Shown in pieces: positions 7,321-16,507 of a DNA stretch of 64,000 bases. The translations under genes were made by a program, and so were the position numbers. Under the pieces are notes generated by a model that had not been told where the DNA came from, made no database searches, and was given only the letters and a program-made list of their open reading frames with translations. Each line of letters opens with the position of its first letter. Position 1 is the first letter of the stretch. Source of the stretch: Petroclostridium sp. X23 (lineage in GTDB: Bacteria > Bacillota > Clostridia > SK-Y3); the NCBI RefSeq assembly GCF_030013905.1, contig NZ_CP124862.1:2297051-2361050 (forward strand), written 5' to 3'.

Positions 7321-8619
7321 TTATTTATTATCCCATTTATTTAAAATATTATTTAATTCACATAACATCCGATCCACATCTTCTTCGGTAATAATCAAAG
7401 GAGGCTGAAACGCCAATACATTTCTATCCGCACCATTCTTCCCAATCAGGATTCCTTTCTCTTTTAGCGCTTCCAGTATCATATCCGTTTCTTTTACTGC
7501 CGGTTCTTTCTTCTCTTTGACTAATTCTACTCCCTGCATTAAACCCATGCCTCTGACATCTCCAACGATCCTGTGGTTTTCTTTTATTTCCATCAAGCCC
7601 TGTCTTAGTTTATCACCAAGGACCCGCGCCCTTTCACACAAGTTTTTGTTTTCAATATAATCCAGTACAGCGATACCGGTAGCTGCGGACACTGGGTTTC
7701 CCCCCAGCGTAGAAGCGGAAGGACGGGTAAATGCCGCTGCAATTGTATCACTCGTTGAATATGCGGCAATGGGCATACCATTTCCCAATGCCTTTGCCAT
7801 GGTCATAATATCCGGCTGGATATCATAATGTTCTATCGCAAACATTTTTCCAGTTCTTCCAAAACCGGTCTGCACTTCATCTATGATTAGCAGAATTTCA
7901 TATTTGTTTAAAACTTCTTTTAGTGCTTTAAAATATCCCTTAGGCGGCGTAATCATGCCGCCATTACCTTGGATAGGTTCTGCAATCATCGCTGCTACTC
8001 TTCCTGAAGTAGTCTTTTTTATTACGTTCTCTACCTGCGCCACACATTCCATGCCGCATTGCCCATCATCAGCCTTATAAGGACATCGGTAACAATACGG
8101 ATTTGGTACAAAACTGATACCTGCTGCGGGATTAGGGTCTGTTCTCCACATCCCCAGACCTGTTACAGCCATTGTCAAGTGTGTTCTTCCATGCAGTCCG
8201 TTATACATGGATAAAAACTCGCTTTTACCGGTATAAAGCCTTGCCAGCAGCAGTGCCCCTTCATTGGCCTCCGAACCTGTCCCACAGAAAAAAGTTCTCT
8301 TCAAATCCCCCGGCATTACCCCTGCAAGCTTCTCAGCCAGATCTACAATAGGCTGTGTAAGATAAATGGTCGTAGTATGCTGCAGCGTTTTCATCTGCGC
8401 GATTGTCTTATCCAATATTTCAGGATTACAGTGCCCGCAGTTCATCACTGATACCCCTGCAAAAAAATCCAAGTATTGCGTTCCCTCACTATCATACAAA
8501 TATTGCATTTCTCCTCTCACCATCTGTGGTGGCTGGGAATAGAAATGGTAAGAACATGGTACGAGATATTCTTTCTTTTTTTCTAAGATTTTCTCCGGCC
8601 CTATATAGTTTGTGCTCAT
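7321..8619 (-). CDS. Class-III PLP-dependent aminotransferase (AGXT2/GABA-transaminase-like)
   Basis: This 432-residue fold-type-I enzyme transfers an amino group to a 2-oxo acid using pyridoxal phosphate. The phosphate-binding loop GTGSEANEGA, the cofactor-binding aspartate in IIDEVQTGFGRTGK, and the Schiff-base lysine in TMAKALGNG (about residue 276) are all present. A Cys-x2-Cys-x8-Cys-x3-Cys segment (YCYRCPYKADDGQCGMEC) is typical of the alanine-glyoxylate aminotransferase 2 / beta-amino acid subgroup. The precise substrate is not deducible. ATG at 8619 has GAGGAGG 7 nt upstream; a TTG at 8625 lies in the spacer. It lies 12 bp after the U32 peptidase gene, so the two form an operon. Confidence 0.85.
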   Translation of the reverse strand: MSTNYIGPEKILEKKKEYLVPCSYHFYSQPPQMVRGEMQYLYDSEGTQYLDFFAGVSVMNCGHCNPEILDKTIAQMKTLQHTTTIYLTQPIVDLAEKLAGVMPGDLKRTFFCGTGSEANEGALLLARLYTGKSEFLSMYNGLHGRTHLTMAVTGLGMWRTDPNPAAGISFVPNPYCYRCPYKADDGQCGMECVAQVENVIKKTTSGRVAAMIAEPIQGNGGMITPPKGYFKALKEVLNKYEILLIIDEVQTGFGRTGKMFAIEHYDIQPDIMTMAKALGNGMPIAAYSTSDTIAAAFTRPSASTLGGNPVSAATGIAVLDYIENKNLCERARVLGDKLRQGLMEIKENHRIVGDVRGMGLMQGVELVKEKKEPAVKETDMILEALKEKGILIGKNGADRNVLAFQPPLIITEEDVDRMLCELNNILNKWDNK

Positions 8620-8631
8620 ATTCAAGCCTCC

Positions 8632-10560
8632 TCAATCGTAATTCAATGCACCTAGAGTTTGTCCTCTTCCCGTGATCTCTTTAAGCATGTTTGTTCGCAC
8701 ATCATCATTTTCTTCTTGAAGGTGCAGATGCTTTATAGCATCCCGATAAACTGCCACAACTTTGCCCAGCACTTCAGGCTGATAGTGCTGTCCCTCTATC
8801 CTCAAAGCTCCGACGCCCAAACTGCACAAGTCTTTTATTAAAGGCAGCAAACATATATCTTTTGAAGTAATCATATGATTTCTACAGTATTGGTCCGCAT
8901 ATATTGGATGCTTGCATCCTTGTTCATCTACAAGGACTGTTCTATTCCCTTCGCAAAAATCCTCACAGCAATCCTGAGAAGTGAATTTAGAACTGCTTGC
9001 AGCATAAACGCAGTGTTCCGTATACATAACTACCGGTGCGCCTTGCACTACAATTTCTATAGGTACATGACTACGGTGCAGTACGTCTTTCAGTACATTG
9101 GCAGGTGCTTCAACCGATAATGTCAGCCTATTTAATCCTTCATGATGGTAAAAATCTGCAGCCCTGCTGTTGTAGCAGTTCAACGCATAGTCTCCAACCA
9201 TCTTCAGTTTTTTCCCACTATATGCTGCTACAGCACCAAAGTTGGTAATAACCACCCCTTCTGCTCCCAATCTTTCCAAATCATTTAAAAGCATCTGATA
9301 ATCACTGAACTGCCGTTCAAACATCATCCGAGGCAGCGCATAATAGATTTTCTTTCCCTGCGCGTATTCAATCGCCTTGCTTATTTCTCTTTTATTAAAT
9401 GGGCGGTCATTTTTAAAAACTTCCCCTGCAAGATAAATCTCATCTGCGCCATGATCTACCGCTTGCTTTAATGACGCCATATTATTCACCTTTATCACCA
9501 GCAAGGGTTGATTACACGCCCTATCTGTATTAAGCTTTATTTTTATCTCTTTTATTCTGCCTTTCTCTATTTCAAATTCCTCTACCGCTCTACTGAATAC
9601 CCTTGGCTCTCTTTTACCGCTCAAATCGATGTTCGCGCTGCCCGGTACCTTGAAGGCATATCCGGTAGATAGCTCTCTTTGCCTGCTGTCATAAAGTTTT
9701 TTATACTCTTCCTCATCGGTGTAATAACCCGCCGGGTCATCCAAGTACCGGTCAATGGCATTACGGTATATATTAATCAACGATACAAGATATTTGCTAT
9801 CCCGCATTCTTCCTTCAATTTTAAAAGAATTCACTCCTGCGCAGATCAGTTCCGGAATATGCCTGTACATGCACATGTCTTTTACCGCGAGGTGATATTC
9901 ACCATCGGACACCGTACCCTCTTTTCCATCCACATGAAACGGCCATCGGCACGGCTTCATACACAATCCCCGATTGCTGCTTTTTCCAAAGAGCAAGCCG
10001 CTGTACAAACACTGAGCGCCATGTACCGCACACATATCACCATGGACAAAATATTCATATTCCATAAGCGTAGCTTCAGACAGTTTACTGATTGTTTGCA
10101 GGCTTGCCTCTCTGGACATTACAACTCGTGAGACACCCAACTCCCGCAGTCTGTCAATCATCGGCTTATTATGAACATTCATCATTACGCTGGCATGCAA
10201 GGGGATATCAATATTTGTTTGTTTTATAATGGATAATGCCCCCATATCTTGAATAATCAGCGCATCGGGTCTTACATTATTGAGGAACAATAAATACTCC
10301 TTCGCACTATCTATTTCTTCATCACTCATCATATTATTAAAAGTGATATATAGCTTTTTTCCCATGGAGTGAGCAATCTCTATCGCTTGTTTGATCTCAT
10401 CGTTTGATAAATTGTAATCTTTACGGTGCATTCTCATGTTAAACTTCTTGCCGCCGAGATATACGGCGTCGGCGCCGCTGCCGATAATCTCCTTAAAAAT
10501 ATCGAATGTACCGGCAGGAGCTAACAGTTCTACTACTTTGCCATTGAAAAATCTACTCAT
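8632..10560 (-). CDS. U32 family peptidase / RNA-hydroxylation-type protein
   Basis: The 642-residue protein begins with VELLAPAGTFDIFKEIIGSG, the hallmark of U32 proteins. It contains the family core EYFVHGDMCAVHGAQCLYSG with nearby cysteines (GLCMKPCRWPF), thought to hold an iron-sulfur cluster. A second half (KQAVDHGADEIYLAGEVF) resembles a repeat of the TIM-barrel domain, and a C-terminal Cys-rich segment (SSKFTSQDCCEDFCEG) follows. Relatives include YrrO/TrhP and RlhA, which hydroxylate tRNA or 23S rRNA; the peptidase label is historical. ATG at 10560 is preceded by AAAGGTG at 6 nt; the GTG at 10569 overlaps that site. First gene of the operon with the aminotransferase. Confidence 0.85.
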   Translation of the reverse strand: MSRFFNGKVVELLAPAGTFDIFKEIIGSGADAVYLGGKKFNMRMHRKDYNLSNDEIKQAIEIAHSMGKKLYITFNNMMSDEEIDSAKEYLLFLNNVRPDALIIQDMGALSIIKQTNIDIPLHASVMMNVHNKPMIDRLRELGVSRVVMSREASLQTISKLSEATLMEYEYFVHGDMCAVHGAQCLYSGLLFGKSSNRGLCMKPCRWPFHVDGKEGTVSDGEYHLAVKDMCMYRHIPELICAGVNSFKIEGRMRDSKYLVSLINIYRNAIDRYLDDPAGYYTDEEEYKKLYDSRQRELSTGYAFKVPGSANIDLSGKREPRVFSRAVEEFEIEKGRIKEIKIKLNTDRACNQPLLVIKVNNMASLKQAVDHGADEIYLAGEVFKNDRPFNKREISKAIEYAQGKKIYYALPRMMFERQFSDYQMLLNDLERLGAEGVVITNFGAVAAYSGKKLKMVGDYALNCYNSRAADFYHHEGLNRLTLSVEAPANVLKDVLHRSHVPIEIVVQGAPVVMYTEHCVYAASSSKFTSQDCCEDFCEGNRTVLVDEQGCKHPIYADQYCRNHMITSKDICLLPLIKDLCSLGVGALRIEGQHYQPEVLGKVVAVYRDAIKHLHLQEENDDVRTNMLKEITGRGQTLGALNYD

Positions 10561-10625
10561 TGTACACACCTTTTCTCTATTTATAATTGTAAATATTCGG
10601 ATTATTATACTATAAATGAACTAAA

Positions 10626-10729
10626 ACGGAACGCCACAGGGGGCGTTCCCTACGAATGATACATAATAATTTATATCAATTCATAAAGATTAAGAGATTT
10701 TGTAGGGAGCGGCCCCCGTGCCGTTCCGC
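10626..10729. repeat. Pair of inverted copies of a GC-rich palindromic element
   Basis: Copy 1 at 10626-10654 forms a hairpin (GGAACGCC, loop, GGCGTTCC, then CTAC). Copy 2 at about 10701-10729 is the same element in reverse orientation with a few changes. They lie between the convergent-side ends of the sensor kinase and U32 genes. These GC-rich hairpins stand out from the AT-rich surroundings and resemble small dispersed palindromic repeats. Confidence 0.65.
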
Positions 10730-10778
10730 TAACCTCAAGTACGGTAAATATCTATATCTTAAGTTGGCAGTTCGCTAT

Positions 10779-12440
10779 CTACATTCGATACTGGGGAAAA
10801 CGCACGATGAAGTGGTTTCCTCGCTCATCCACTACCAAGTCGATACGCCCATGATTTTCACGCACCAATTTTTTTACGATATGCAGACCCAATCCGCTTC
10901 CTTCTTTTCCTTTTGTAGTAAACCCTTTATCAAAGATTACTTGCCTTAAATCCTCTCGAATAATGGGCACATTGTTACTAATTTTAAACACATACTCATC
11001 CAACTCACTATAGATACGTATGGTCAACAGCTTGTCCTCTGCATCTGCGCGGGTCAAAGCATACATAGCATTTTTAATGAGATTGGTTATAATTTTCACT
11101 AGATCGTAGATGTTGACATTTATATTTGCAGGCAGCTTTATAGTATCAATCTTTACTTCGATATTATTCTTTTCAGCAGAAATAATTGAAGTAAAAATTG
11201 CAGATTCTATCTCGGGAATTCCTATTTCATAGTTTTGAGTGATAATTTTTCCTTCTTCCGAAATCTTCTTCAGATATTGAGCCGCCTTCTGGGACTGATT
11301 CATTTCTATGAGTGAATGTATAATTTGCAAATGATTCATAAAATCATGCTTATAGATCCGCAGTTTTTGAAGCGTATCTTCACTCACCAACAACCGGTAA
11401 TTAGTCATCTCCTTTTCTGTAACCAATCGTGAAAGAATAACCATCTCAATAAACACCCACAAGGCCACAATAATACTAACAGGAATAATAAGCCAATAGC
11501 TGTTTCTCAAAGCACTTCTGATTAAGTGCATTAATTCTTCCACCGATATAATATTTATAATATACCATTTCGGATAATCTAATGCAGCCACCCCTAACGC
11601 ATACGCCGTTCCTTTAATCTTTATTTCGTCAGCCTTACCTATCAAGTCAGCTTGTGCATGGCTGCGCAGTATGCCAGCAGGGACGTTATACTTTGGTGAA
11701 GTTAGAATAGGCGTAAAATCCTTATCATAAAAAGAAATCTGCCCGGCAAGCTCATAGGGAATATTCTCAAATAACGATTGAAAAGACCCAATATCCAACA
11801 TGACAAACAGATACCCTATTGTTTCTTCCATATCAATGGTTTTTTTGTGCTCGCCCTTGGTTGCTACCCCTACTTCTTTCAGTTTATGCAACATAAAAAG
11901 CATCGGCTCACCGTCAGCCTCTGCTGAGTAAAAATCAAAAAATCCATATTGCCACGTTTCATCTTCCATGGATTGCAAAAATTCTTTTTGGAGAGCACTT
12001 TTCATAAACGCTCGCGAATCGATGATATGACTTTCATCATCAAAATATAGTTTTCCATTTATAGTAATACAAAAAACCCGGTCAATAAAGGAATTCTGCT
12101 CTAATTTTTCAAATTCCTGGTTATAAAAGCCTGTAAGCCGTTCTTGCTGCGTAGGCGTATAGGATTCAAAACCCTGTACCGTTTTTCTTAACGCACGATT
12201 GGAGGATATGTTAAATATACTCTTCTTTATACCTTCCATATTTAATTGAGTAGATTCAACTGTTTTTTTAAGAATTTGTTCCATTGCTTGCATTTTTTCC
12301 TCTTTTACTACCTGTAATGCCTGCGTATAAACAAATATAGTGTTAAGCGTAATAGGTATATAAATTAAAAGCAAGAATAGAATCAAAAAACGGATACGAA
12401 GCCTTTTCGCATGCGTTAAAAAGTTAAGAACCTTGTTCAA
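10779..12440 (-). CDS. Spo0B-type (HPK7-like) sensor histidine kinase
   Basis: The 553-residue protein has a transmembrane helix at about 18-38, an extracytoplasmic sensor region of roughly 260 residues, a second helix near 305-330, and a cytoplasmic kinase. The phospho-acceptor segment YKHDFMNHLQIIHSLIEM is of the Spo0B/DcuS/CitA type. The ATPase domain has an N box (KIITNLIKNAMYAL) and a G box (GSGLGLHIVKKL). The stimulus is unknown. No response regulator gene is adjacent, so it is an orphan within this window. Start is TTG at 12440, preceded by AAAAGGGG. The absence of HAMP and PAS domains between helix 2 and the acceptor helix is notable. Confidence 0.85.
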   Translation of the reverse strand: MNKVLNFLTHAKRLRIRFLILFLLLIYIPITLNTIFVYTQALQVVKEEKMQAMEQILKKTVESTQLNMEGIKKSIFNISSNRALRKTVQGFESYTPTQQERLTGFYNQEFEKLEQNSFIDRVFCITINGKLYFDDESHIIDSRAFMKSALQKEFLQSMEDETWQYGFFDFYSAEADGEPMLFMLHKLKEVGVATKGEHKKTIDMEETIGYLFVMLDIGSFQSLFENIPYELAGQISFYDKDFTPILTSPKYNVPAGILRSHAQADLIGKADEIKIKGTAYALGVAALDYPKWYIINIISVEELMHLIRSALRNSYWLIIPVSIIVALWVFIEMVILSRLVTEKEMTNYRLLVSEDTLQKLRIYKHDFMNHLQIIHSLIEMNQSQKAAQYLKKISEEGKIITQNYEIGIPEIESAIFTSIISAEKNNIEVKIDTIKLPANINVNIYDLVKIITNLIKNAMYALTRADAEDKLLTIRIYSELDEYVFKISNNVPIIREDLRQVIFDKGFTTKGKEGSGLGLHIVKKLVRENHGRIDLVVDERGNHFIVRFPQYRM

Positions 12441-12536
12441 TCACTGCAGCCCCTTTTCACATTTTCTCTTATTATACTACATAAAAGCAAAATGTAAAGC
12501 CATAGCATCCTGTAGGGTGCAGTTGCTGTGAACCAA

Positions 12537-13685
12537 TTAATAATTCACATGTACCAGCCAAAACTTAATCCCTTTGTTACTCCATCCCAGATCCCACGGC
12601 ACCTTATTTCTGTCTGTATTATGGCAACTCACCAACGAATACCCTTTGGAATCCGCACCGGTTACAACAGAAATATGTGTTACTTTTCCTTTTTTCTCAT
12701 ATGCTACAAAATCCCCCGGCTGCAATTTATACGCCTGTTTATATACTTGATTATACGTACCGTACGCAATTTTAGATGCTCGGCCGCTATACAACATATA
12801 ATCTTTAAACCCCTGCGCGTTCACCCATGCTTTAGTGGCACCGCCCTTATTATAATTCCATGAGCCGGTCTTCTTAAACTTGCCTCCCTCATACAATATC
12901 TGAGAAGCAAAGTTGGCACAGTCTCCACCTTGAGGATTGTAGTCTCTGTATTGTTTGTTATATTGAAAGTCATATTGTTCTTCACTGGCTGCACCACAAT
13001 ACTGGTCGGCATACGCCACCGCATTTTTCCTTCGTTCATTCAAATCTGAAAAATCTCTTTGGGAAGCTGCCAGTATATAGCTTTTAATCTCCTGGCTTTT
13101 TATATCATCCAGATTCAATGAGTCCGCGAAAGGGTCGGTGTACCACTCTCTTGTAATCAGCCAACGGTCATACTTCTCCATTAAATCAAATATGTGATAT
13201 GTACCGATTCTAAACGAATTCACCTTATCCGGCTCATTCTCATAAACGTATTGATACTCTGTAGAAGCAATAAAATTTACCGTAAAGCCATTTCCTTTGT
13301 CCTTACCATACCGAACTTTTATGGTGGGCACGATATCAATGAATTTCACTCCCTGTTTATCCGACCACTGTTCTAGATACTTGGCTTTCTTAACCTCATG
13401 TTCATACGCCCATGTACCATATTTAGTGCTTGTGTCAAAGAGTGACTTAACCAATTCCATATTCCCTTCAAGTATTGCTTTACTTCTAATCTCAACAATC
13501 TGCTGTACCTGTTCAGTAACTTCTTCTTTTTCAAAAACACTTAATGAATTGGTAAAGCTATTTGTAAAAATAGCTGCTGTATTATCTGTTCCGGACCTTT
13601 GCACCATCAATGCTAAGATCCCTACTACAGCCGCTGCCGCTATCCATATAACCGTTCTTTTTCTCATAGTAACAAATACAAACAT
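12537..13685 (-). CDS. Amidase_6-type cell-wall/cysteine amidase domain protein
   Basis: This is an exported or membrane-anchored protein of 382 residues. An N-terminal hydrophobic helix (TVIWIAAAAVVGILALMV) is followed by a ~200-residue mixed region. The C-terminal putative amidase domain has YNPQGGDCANFASQILYEGG, whose Asp-Cys-Ala-Asn-Phe forms the NlpC/P60-like cysteine site, and the histidine in KGKVTHISVVTG. This matches the Amidase_6 family of wall-associated proteins found in spore formers. Start ATG at 13685 has GGGAGGG 7 nt upstream. It is transcribed alone. Specific bond cleaved is unknown. Confidence 0.75.
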   Translation of the reverse strand: MFVFVTMRKRTVIWIAAAAVVGILALMVQRSGTDNTAAIFTNSFTNSLSVFEKEEVTEQVQQIVEIRSKAILEGNMELVKSLFDTSTKYGTWAYEHEVKKAKYLEQWSDKQGVKFIDIVPTIKVRYGKDKGNGFTVNFIASTEYQYVYENEPDKVNSFRIGTYHIFDLMEKYDRWLITREWYTDPFADSLNLDDIKSQEIKSYILAASQRDFSDLNERRKNAVAYADQYCGAASEEQYDFQYNKQYRDYNPQGGDCANFASQILYEGGKFKKTGSWNYNKGGATKAWVNAQGFKDYMLYSGRASKIAYGTYNQVYKQAYKLQPGDFVAYEKKGKVTHISVVTGADSKGYSLVSCHNTDRNKVPWDLGWSNKGIKFWLVHVNY

Positions 13686-13788
13686 ATAAATCCCTCCCTA
13701 CTACCACTCATAAGATTATATGAATGTTAATGAGAAGAAATTATTAAAATTGTTAAATTTATTAAATAATCATAAGATCATAAATCTT

Positions 13789-14505
13789 TTATAGTTTCAT
13801 TTCCACCTTATCCAGTTTGACTAGTACTTTTATATTCTTAATAGGAATTGTTTCGGTAATCAGACTTCCTCTATTGCTGACCAGCAGCAAATGATTGCTA
13901 TCTAACTTCTTAATCTGTCGGATTTTCCTCTCCCCGTTATATTCTACAAGGCAAATCGTATTATTTTCAATCTCATGGGTCGTATAGCCAAACGCGATAT
14001 CACCTTTTACTATTCTAAACCCCATCATATCACTGTCTTGTATTTCAATAAACATGACTTTATCCTTAGCGTGCCCTTCTATCCTGTTAGATATAACCGG
14101 CAGTGGGCGTGCATCCAATACCTTGCTAAGACTGTAGTCATAAATCGGAACATTCTTCAAAACGGATTCCAACGCATCGTTCCACACTATCTGTGTCTTA
14201 GGCGCTTGCTGCTCTTCGTTCGCTTCTTTCAACTTCTGCGCTGCTGCCTTCCTGATATCCTGAATATCTTTTTTCCCTTGCAGCTTATCAGTATTATTTT
14301 CCTCTATCTGATACAGCATATCATCATCTATATTGTACCCGAATACTTTAGAAATCCTATCTAATAATGCATCGTTCAATATTTTCCTGCCTTCTTCTAC
14401 TTCAATGATAAACTTTTCAGCGACGCCTAATTTTCTGCCCAATTCTTTGGCACTCATTCCCTTTTGTACCCTGACATTCCGAATCTTTTCACCAAGTCTG
14501 CTCAT
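13789..14505 (-). CDS. XRE-family regulator with degenerate S24/LexA-like domain
   Basis: Residues 1-60 form a helix-turn-helix of the Xre/Cro type (MSAKELGRKLGVAEKFIIEVEEGR). After a linker, residues 150-238 align without gaps to the S24/LexA C-terminal domain: the block around 155-169 (DSDMMGFRIVKGD) and the block 190-200. The catalytic Ser position holds Asp159 and the Lys position holds Arg196. The protein therefore probably dimerises through this domain but cannot self-cleave. Regulated genes are unknown. ATG at 14505 has GGCGGGG upstream, behind the promoter at 14542-14570. Confidence 0.8.
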   Translation of the reverse strand: MSRLGEKIRNVRVQKGMSAKELGRKLGVAEKFIIEVEEGRKILNDALLDRISKVFGYNIDDDMLYQIEENNTDKLQGKKDIQDIRKAAAQKLKEANEEQQAPKTQIVWNDALESVLKNVPIYDYSLSKVLDARPLPVISNRIEGHAKDKVMFIEIQDSDMMGFRIVKGDIAFGYTTHEIENNTICLVEYNGERKIRQIKKLDSNHLLLVSNRGSLITETIPIKNIKVLVKLDKVEMKL

Positions 14506-14541
14506 TTTACCCCGCCTTTTAGATTGTAATTTTCCCTTATT

Positions 14542-14570
14542 ATTATAATGCTAAATATGGTATAGCTCAA
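14542..14570 (-). promoter_or_regulatory. Sigma-A-type promoter of the XRE gene
   Basis: TTGAGC (14565-14570) and TATAAT (14542-14547) on the minus strand are separated by 17 bp, and sit 37 bp before the XRE start codon. Confidence 0.6.
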
Positions 14571-14604
14571 TAATAAAATCTGTGGTTTTAACGTAAGCTT
14601 CATA

Positions 14605-14645
14605 AGTGAGGAGTGGAGAGAAAAAAACTCTCCTCACTCCTCACT
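14605..14645. repeat. Dispersed CTCACTCC hairpin, copy 1
   Basis: Left arm AGTGAGGAGTGGAGAG (14605-14620) pairs with the right arm CTCTCCTCACTCCTCACT (14628-14645) across an A-rich loop. Related hairpins lie at 15646-15696 and 51845-51910. Confidence 0.75.
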
Positions 14646-14696
14646 AAAAAGTTTTCCATATAAGCGGCTCAGTAAGATTTATTTACCAAATAGGTC

Positions 14697-14725
14697 TTGA
14701 TACCTTACACATTATTGGATACAAT
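14697..14725 (+). promoter_or_regulatory. Sigma-A-type promoter of the pyridoxal kinase gene
   Basis: TTGATA (14697-14702), a 17-bp spacer and TACAAT (14720-14725) precede the kinase start codon by 42 bp. Confidence 0.6.
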
Positions 14726-14767
14726 AAAATGCATGAGAAAATTTACCGCATTTAAAGGAGAAACCCT

Positions 14768-15640
14768 ATGAAGAATATAATACCCCGCATTGCCGCGATT
14801 CATGACCTATCGGGTTTTGGGAGATGCTCACTTACCGTCATCATTCCAATTTTATCTGCGATGGGCATGCAGGTTTGTCCTCTTCCCACAGCAGTGCTTT
14901 CCACGCATACAGGTGAATTTGAGAACTATAAGTTTATTGACCTAACCGAGCATATGGAAGAATATATTGCACATTGGAAAAGCCTTGATATCAAATTTAA
15001 CAGCATATACAGCGGCTTTTTAGGCTCTTCACGCCAAATCTCCATTGTGGCTGATTTTATTAACGAATTCCATCAACCTGATCAATTGGTAGTTGTTGAT
15101 CCGGTATTAGGAGATGATGGCGAATTATACGCTACATTTGATCATAAAATGGTAAATAAAATGGGTGAACTTGTAAAGCTCGCAGATATCATTACACCGA
15201 ATATTACCGAGGCTGCTTTACTGCTTAACGAACCCTATCCGGAAAGCATACAACAGGAAGAACTCAAGAGCTGGATTCTCAGGTTAGCGGATCAAGGCCC
15301 TAAAACAGTCATTATTACCAGCGTACCTGAAAGCCTCTCCAAAAACAAAACCGCAGTTGTAGCTTATAACAGTTCTGATAAAAGATTCTGGAAGGTATCG
15401 TGTGATTATATTCCGGCCAATTACCCGGGAACCGGAGATGTTTTCACCAGCGTACTTGTGGGAAGTCTCTTGCAAGGTGACAGCCTTCCTATCGCACTAG
15501 ATAGAGCGGTTCAATTTGTTTCCATCGCCATCCGTTCTACTTTTGGCTATCAATATCCGGTACGGGAAGGTGTATTGATTGAGCGTGTACTGCAAAACCT
15601 GAAAGCGCCTGTGACTTTGAGCAGTTATGAAATATTATAA
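14768..15640 (+). CDS. pdxK: Pyridoxamine/pyridoxal kinase
   Basis: A 290-residue ribokinase-fold cytosolic kinase that phosphorylates B6 vitamers. The N-terminal HDLSGFGRCSLTVIIPILSAMG and the early motif PTAVLSTHTGEF are typical of PdxY/PdxK. VVDPVLGDDGELY, TPNITEAALL and the C-terminal anion hole with catalytic Asp (YPGTGDVFTSVLVG) are all present. Length is standard. ATG at 14768 follows AAAGGAG. It forms an operon with the following ECF S-component gene, separated by a hairpin element, which supports a role in vitamin B6 salvage. The choice between PdxK and PdxY naming is arbitrary. Confidence 0.88.
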   Translation: MKNIIPRIAAIHDLSGFGRCSLTVIIPILSAMGMQVCPLPTAVLSTHTGEFENYKFIDLTEHMEEYIAHWKSLDIKFNSIYSGFLGSSRQISIVADFINEFHQPDQLVVVDPVLGDDGELYATFDHKMVNKMGELVKLADIITPNITEAALLLNEPYPESIQQEELKSWILRLADQGPKTVIITSVPESLSKNKTAVVAYNSSDKRFWKVSCDYIPANYPGTGDVFTSVLVGSLLQGDSLPIALDRAVQFVSIAIRSTFGYQYPVREGVLIERVLQNLKAPVTLSSYEIL

Positions 15641-15645
15641 CTAAT

Positions 15646-15696
15646 AGCGGGGAGCGGGGAGTGGGGAGAAAACTCTCCTCACTCCTCACTCCCCGC
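15646..15696. repeat. Dispersed CTCACTCC hairpin, copy 2 (inside B6 operon)
   Basis: Left arm AGCGGGGAGCGGGGAGTGGG (from 15646) pairs with right arm ending CTCCTCACTCCTCACTCCCC-GCT (to 15696). The hairpin fills almost the whole gap between the kinase and S-component genes, so it would be transcribed. No run of U follows, so read-through is likely. Confidence 0.8.
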
Positions 15697-15719
15697 TAAA
15701 TAAAGAAAGGATTTGTATT

Positions 15720-16487
15720 ATGAACAGCAAAATTAGAAACCTCGCTTACGCGGGTTTAATGACAGCGTTAGTTTTTATCGCTACCGGTTTACTGCCCCGC
15801 ATACCTATTTCAGGTACGGGAGGGTATATCCATATTGGAGATAGCATGATTTTTATTGCCGCCATCTTACTTGGTTGGAAGCATGGCGCAGCGGTAGGAG
15901 GGATCGGTTCCGCCCTGGCGGATATTTACTTGGGCTATACCGTGTATGCACTCCCTACATTGATTATTAAGGGGATTATGGGTGCGATTGTAGGATTCAT
16001 GGCCCATGATGCTAAAGATGCCAAGACACTGTATTTGAAGAACTTTTTTTCTGTGGTATTTAGCGGCGCTTGGATCGCTTTAGGCATCTCACTCCATCGT
16101 TTACTCCAAGGTATCGCTTCTTCTAAGATAGCGTCCTCTATCATCGAACAGTTGGAACTTAGCGGGCCGGAAGAACTAAGCAAACTTGCAGCAAATATTC
16201 AAACCGTACTCATGGGAACCATCATCGCTATTCCTGTTATTCTCATGATACTCTCTACGGTTTTGCATAAGAAAGACCGCCATCTGTTCAGTATCAACAG
16301 CCTTATCGGAATGACCCTTGGCGGCCTAATTATGGTTGTTGGTTATTATTTTGCTGAAGGAATATTGGTTGGCAATATGATCACACCTATTTTTAGCATA
16401 CATTATAATATCCTTCAGTTTGTAGGTGGTACCGTCATTGCGTTTGCGCTGCTGATTCCTCTAAAGCAAACAGGATTATTTAAGTAG
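15720..16487 (+). CDS. ECF transporter S component, probably for vitamin B6
   Basis: This 255-residue integral membrane protein has six or more helices. Its N-terminus (IRNLAYAGLMTALVFIATGLL) and GGYIHIGDSMIFIAAILLGWKHGAAVGGIGSALADI fit ECF substrate-binding (S) components; the motif is given here in pieces. S components bind a vitamin and associate with a shared EcfAAT energising module, which is not in this window. An insert of about 45 residues in the middle (LLQGIASSKIASSIIEQLEL) is longer than in most S components. Position directly after the pyridoxal kinase suggests a pyridoxine/pyridoxamine carrier (PdxU-like), by context only. AAAGG precedes the ATG. Confidence 0.75.
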   Translation: MNSKIRNLAYAGLMTALVFIATGLLPRIPISGTGGYIHIGDSMIFIAAILLGWKHGAAVGGIGSALADIYLGYTVYALPTLIIKGIMGAIVGFMAHDAKDAKTLYLKNFFSVVFSGAWIALGISLHRLLQGIASSKIASSIIEQLELSGPEELSKLAANIQTVLMGTIIAIPVILMILSTVLHKKDRHLFSINSLIGMTLGGLIMVVGYYFAEGILVGNMITPIFSIHYNILQFVGGTVIAFALLIPLKQTGLFK

Positions 16488-16507
16488 TATATAATAAATT
16501 TGATGTT

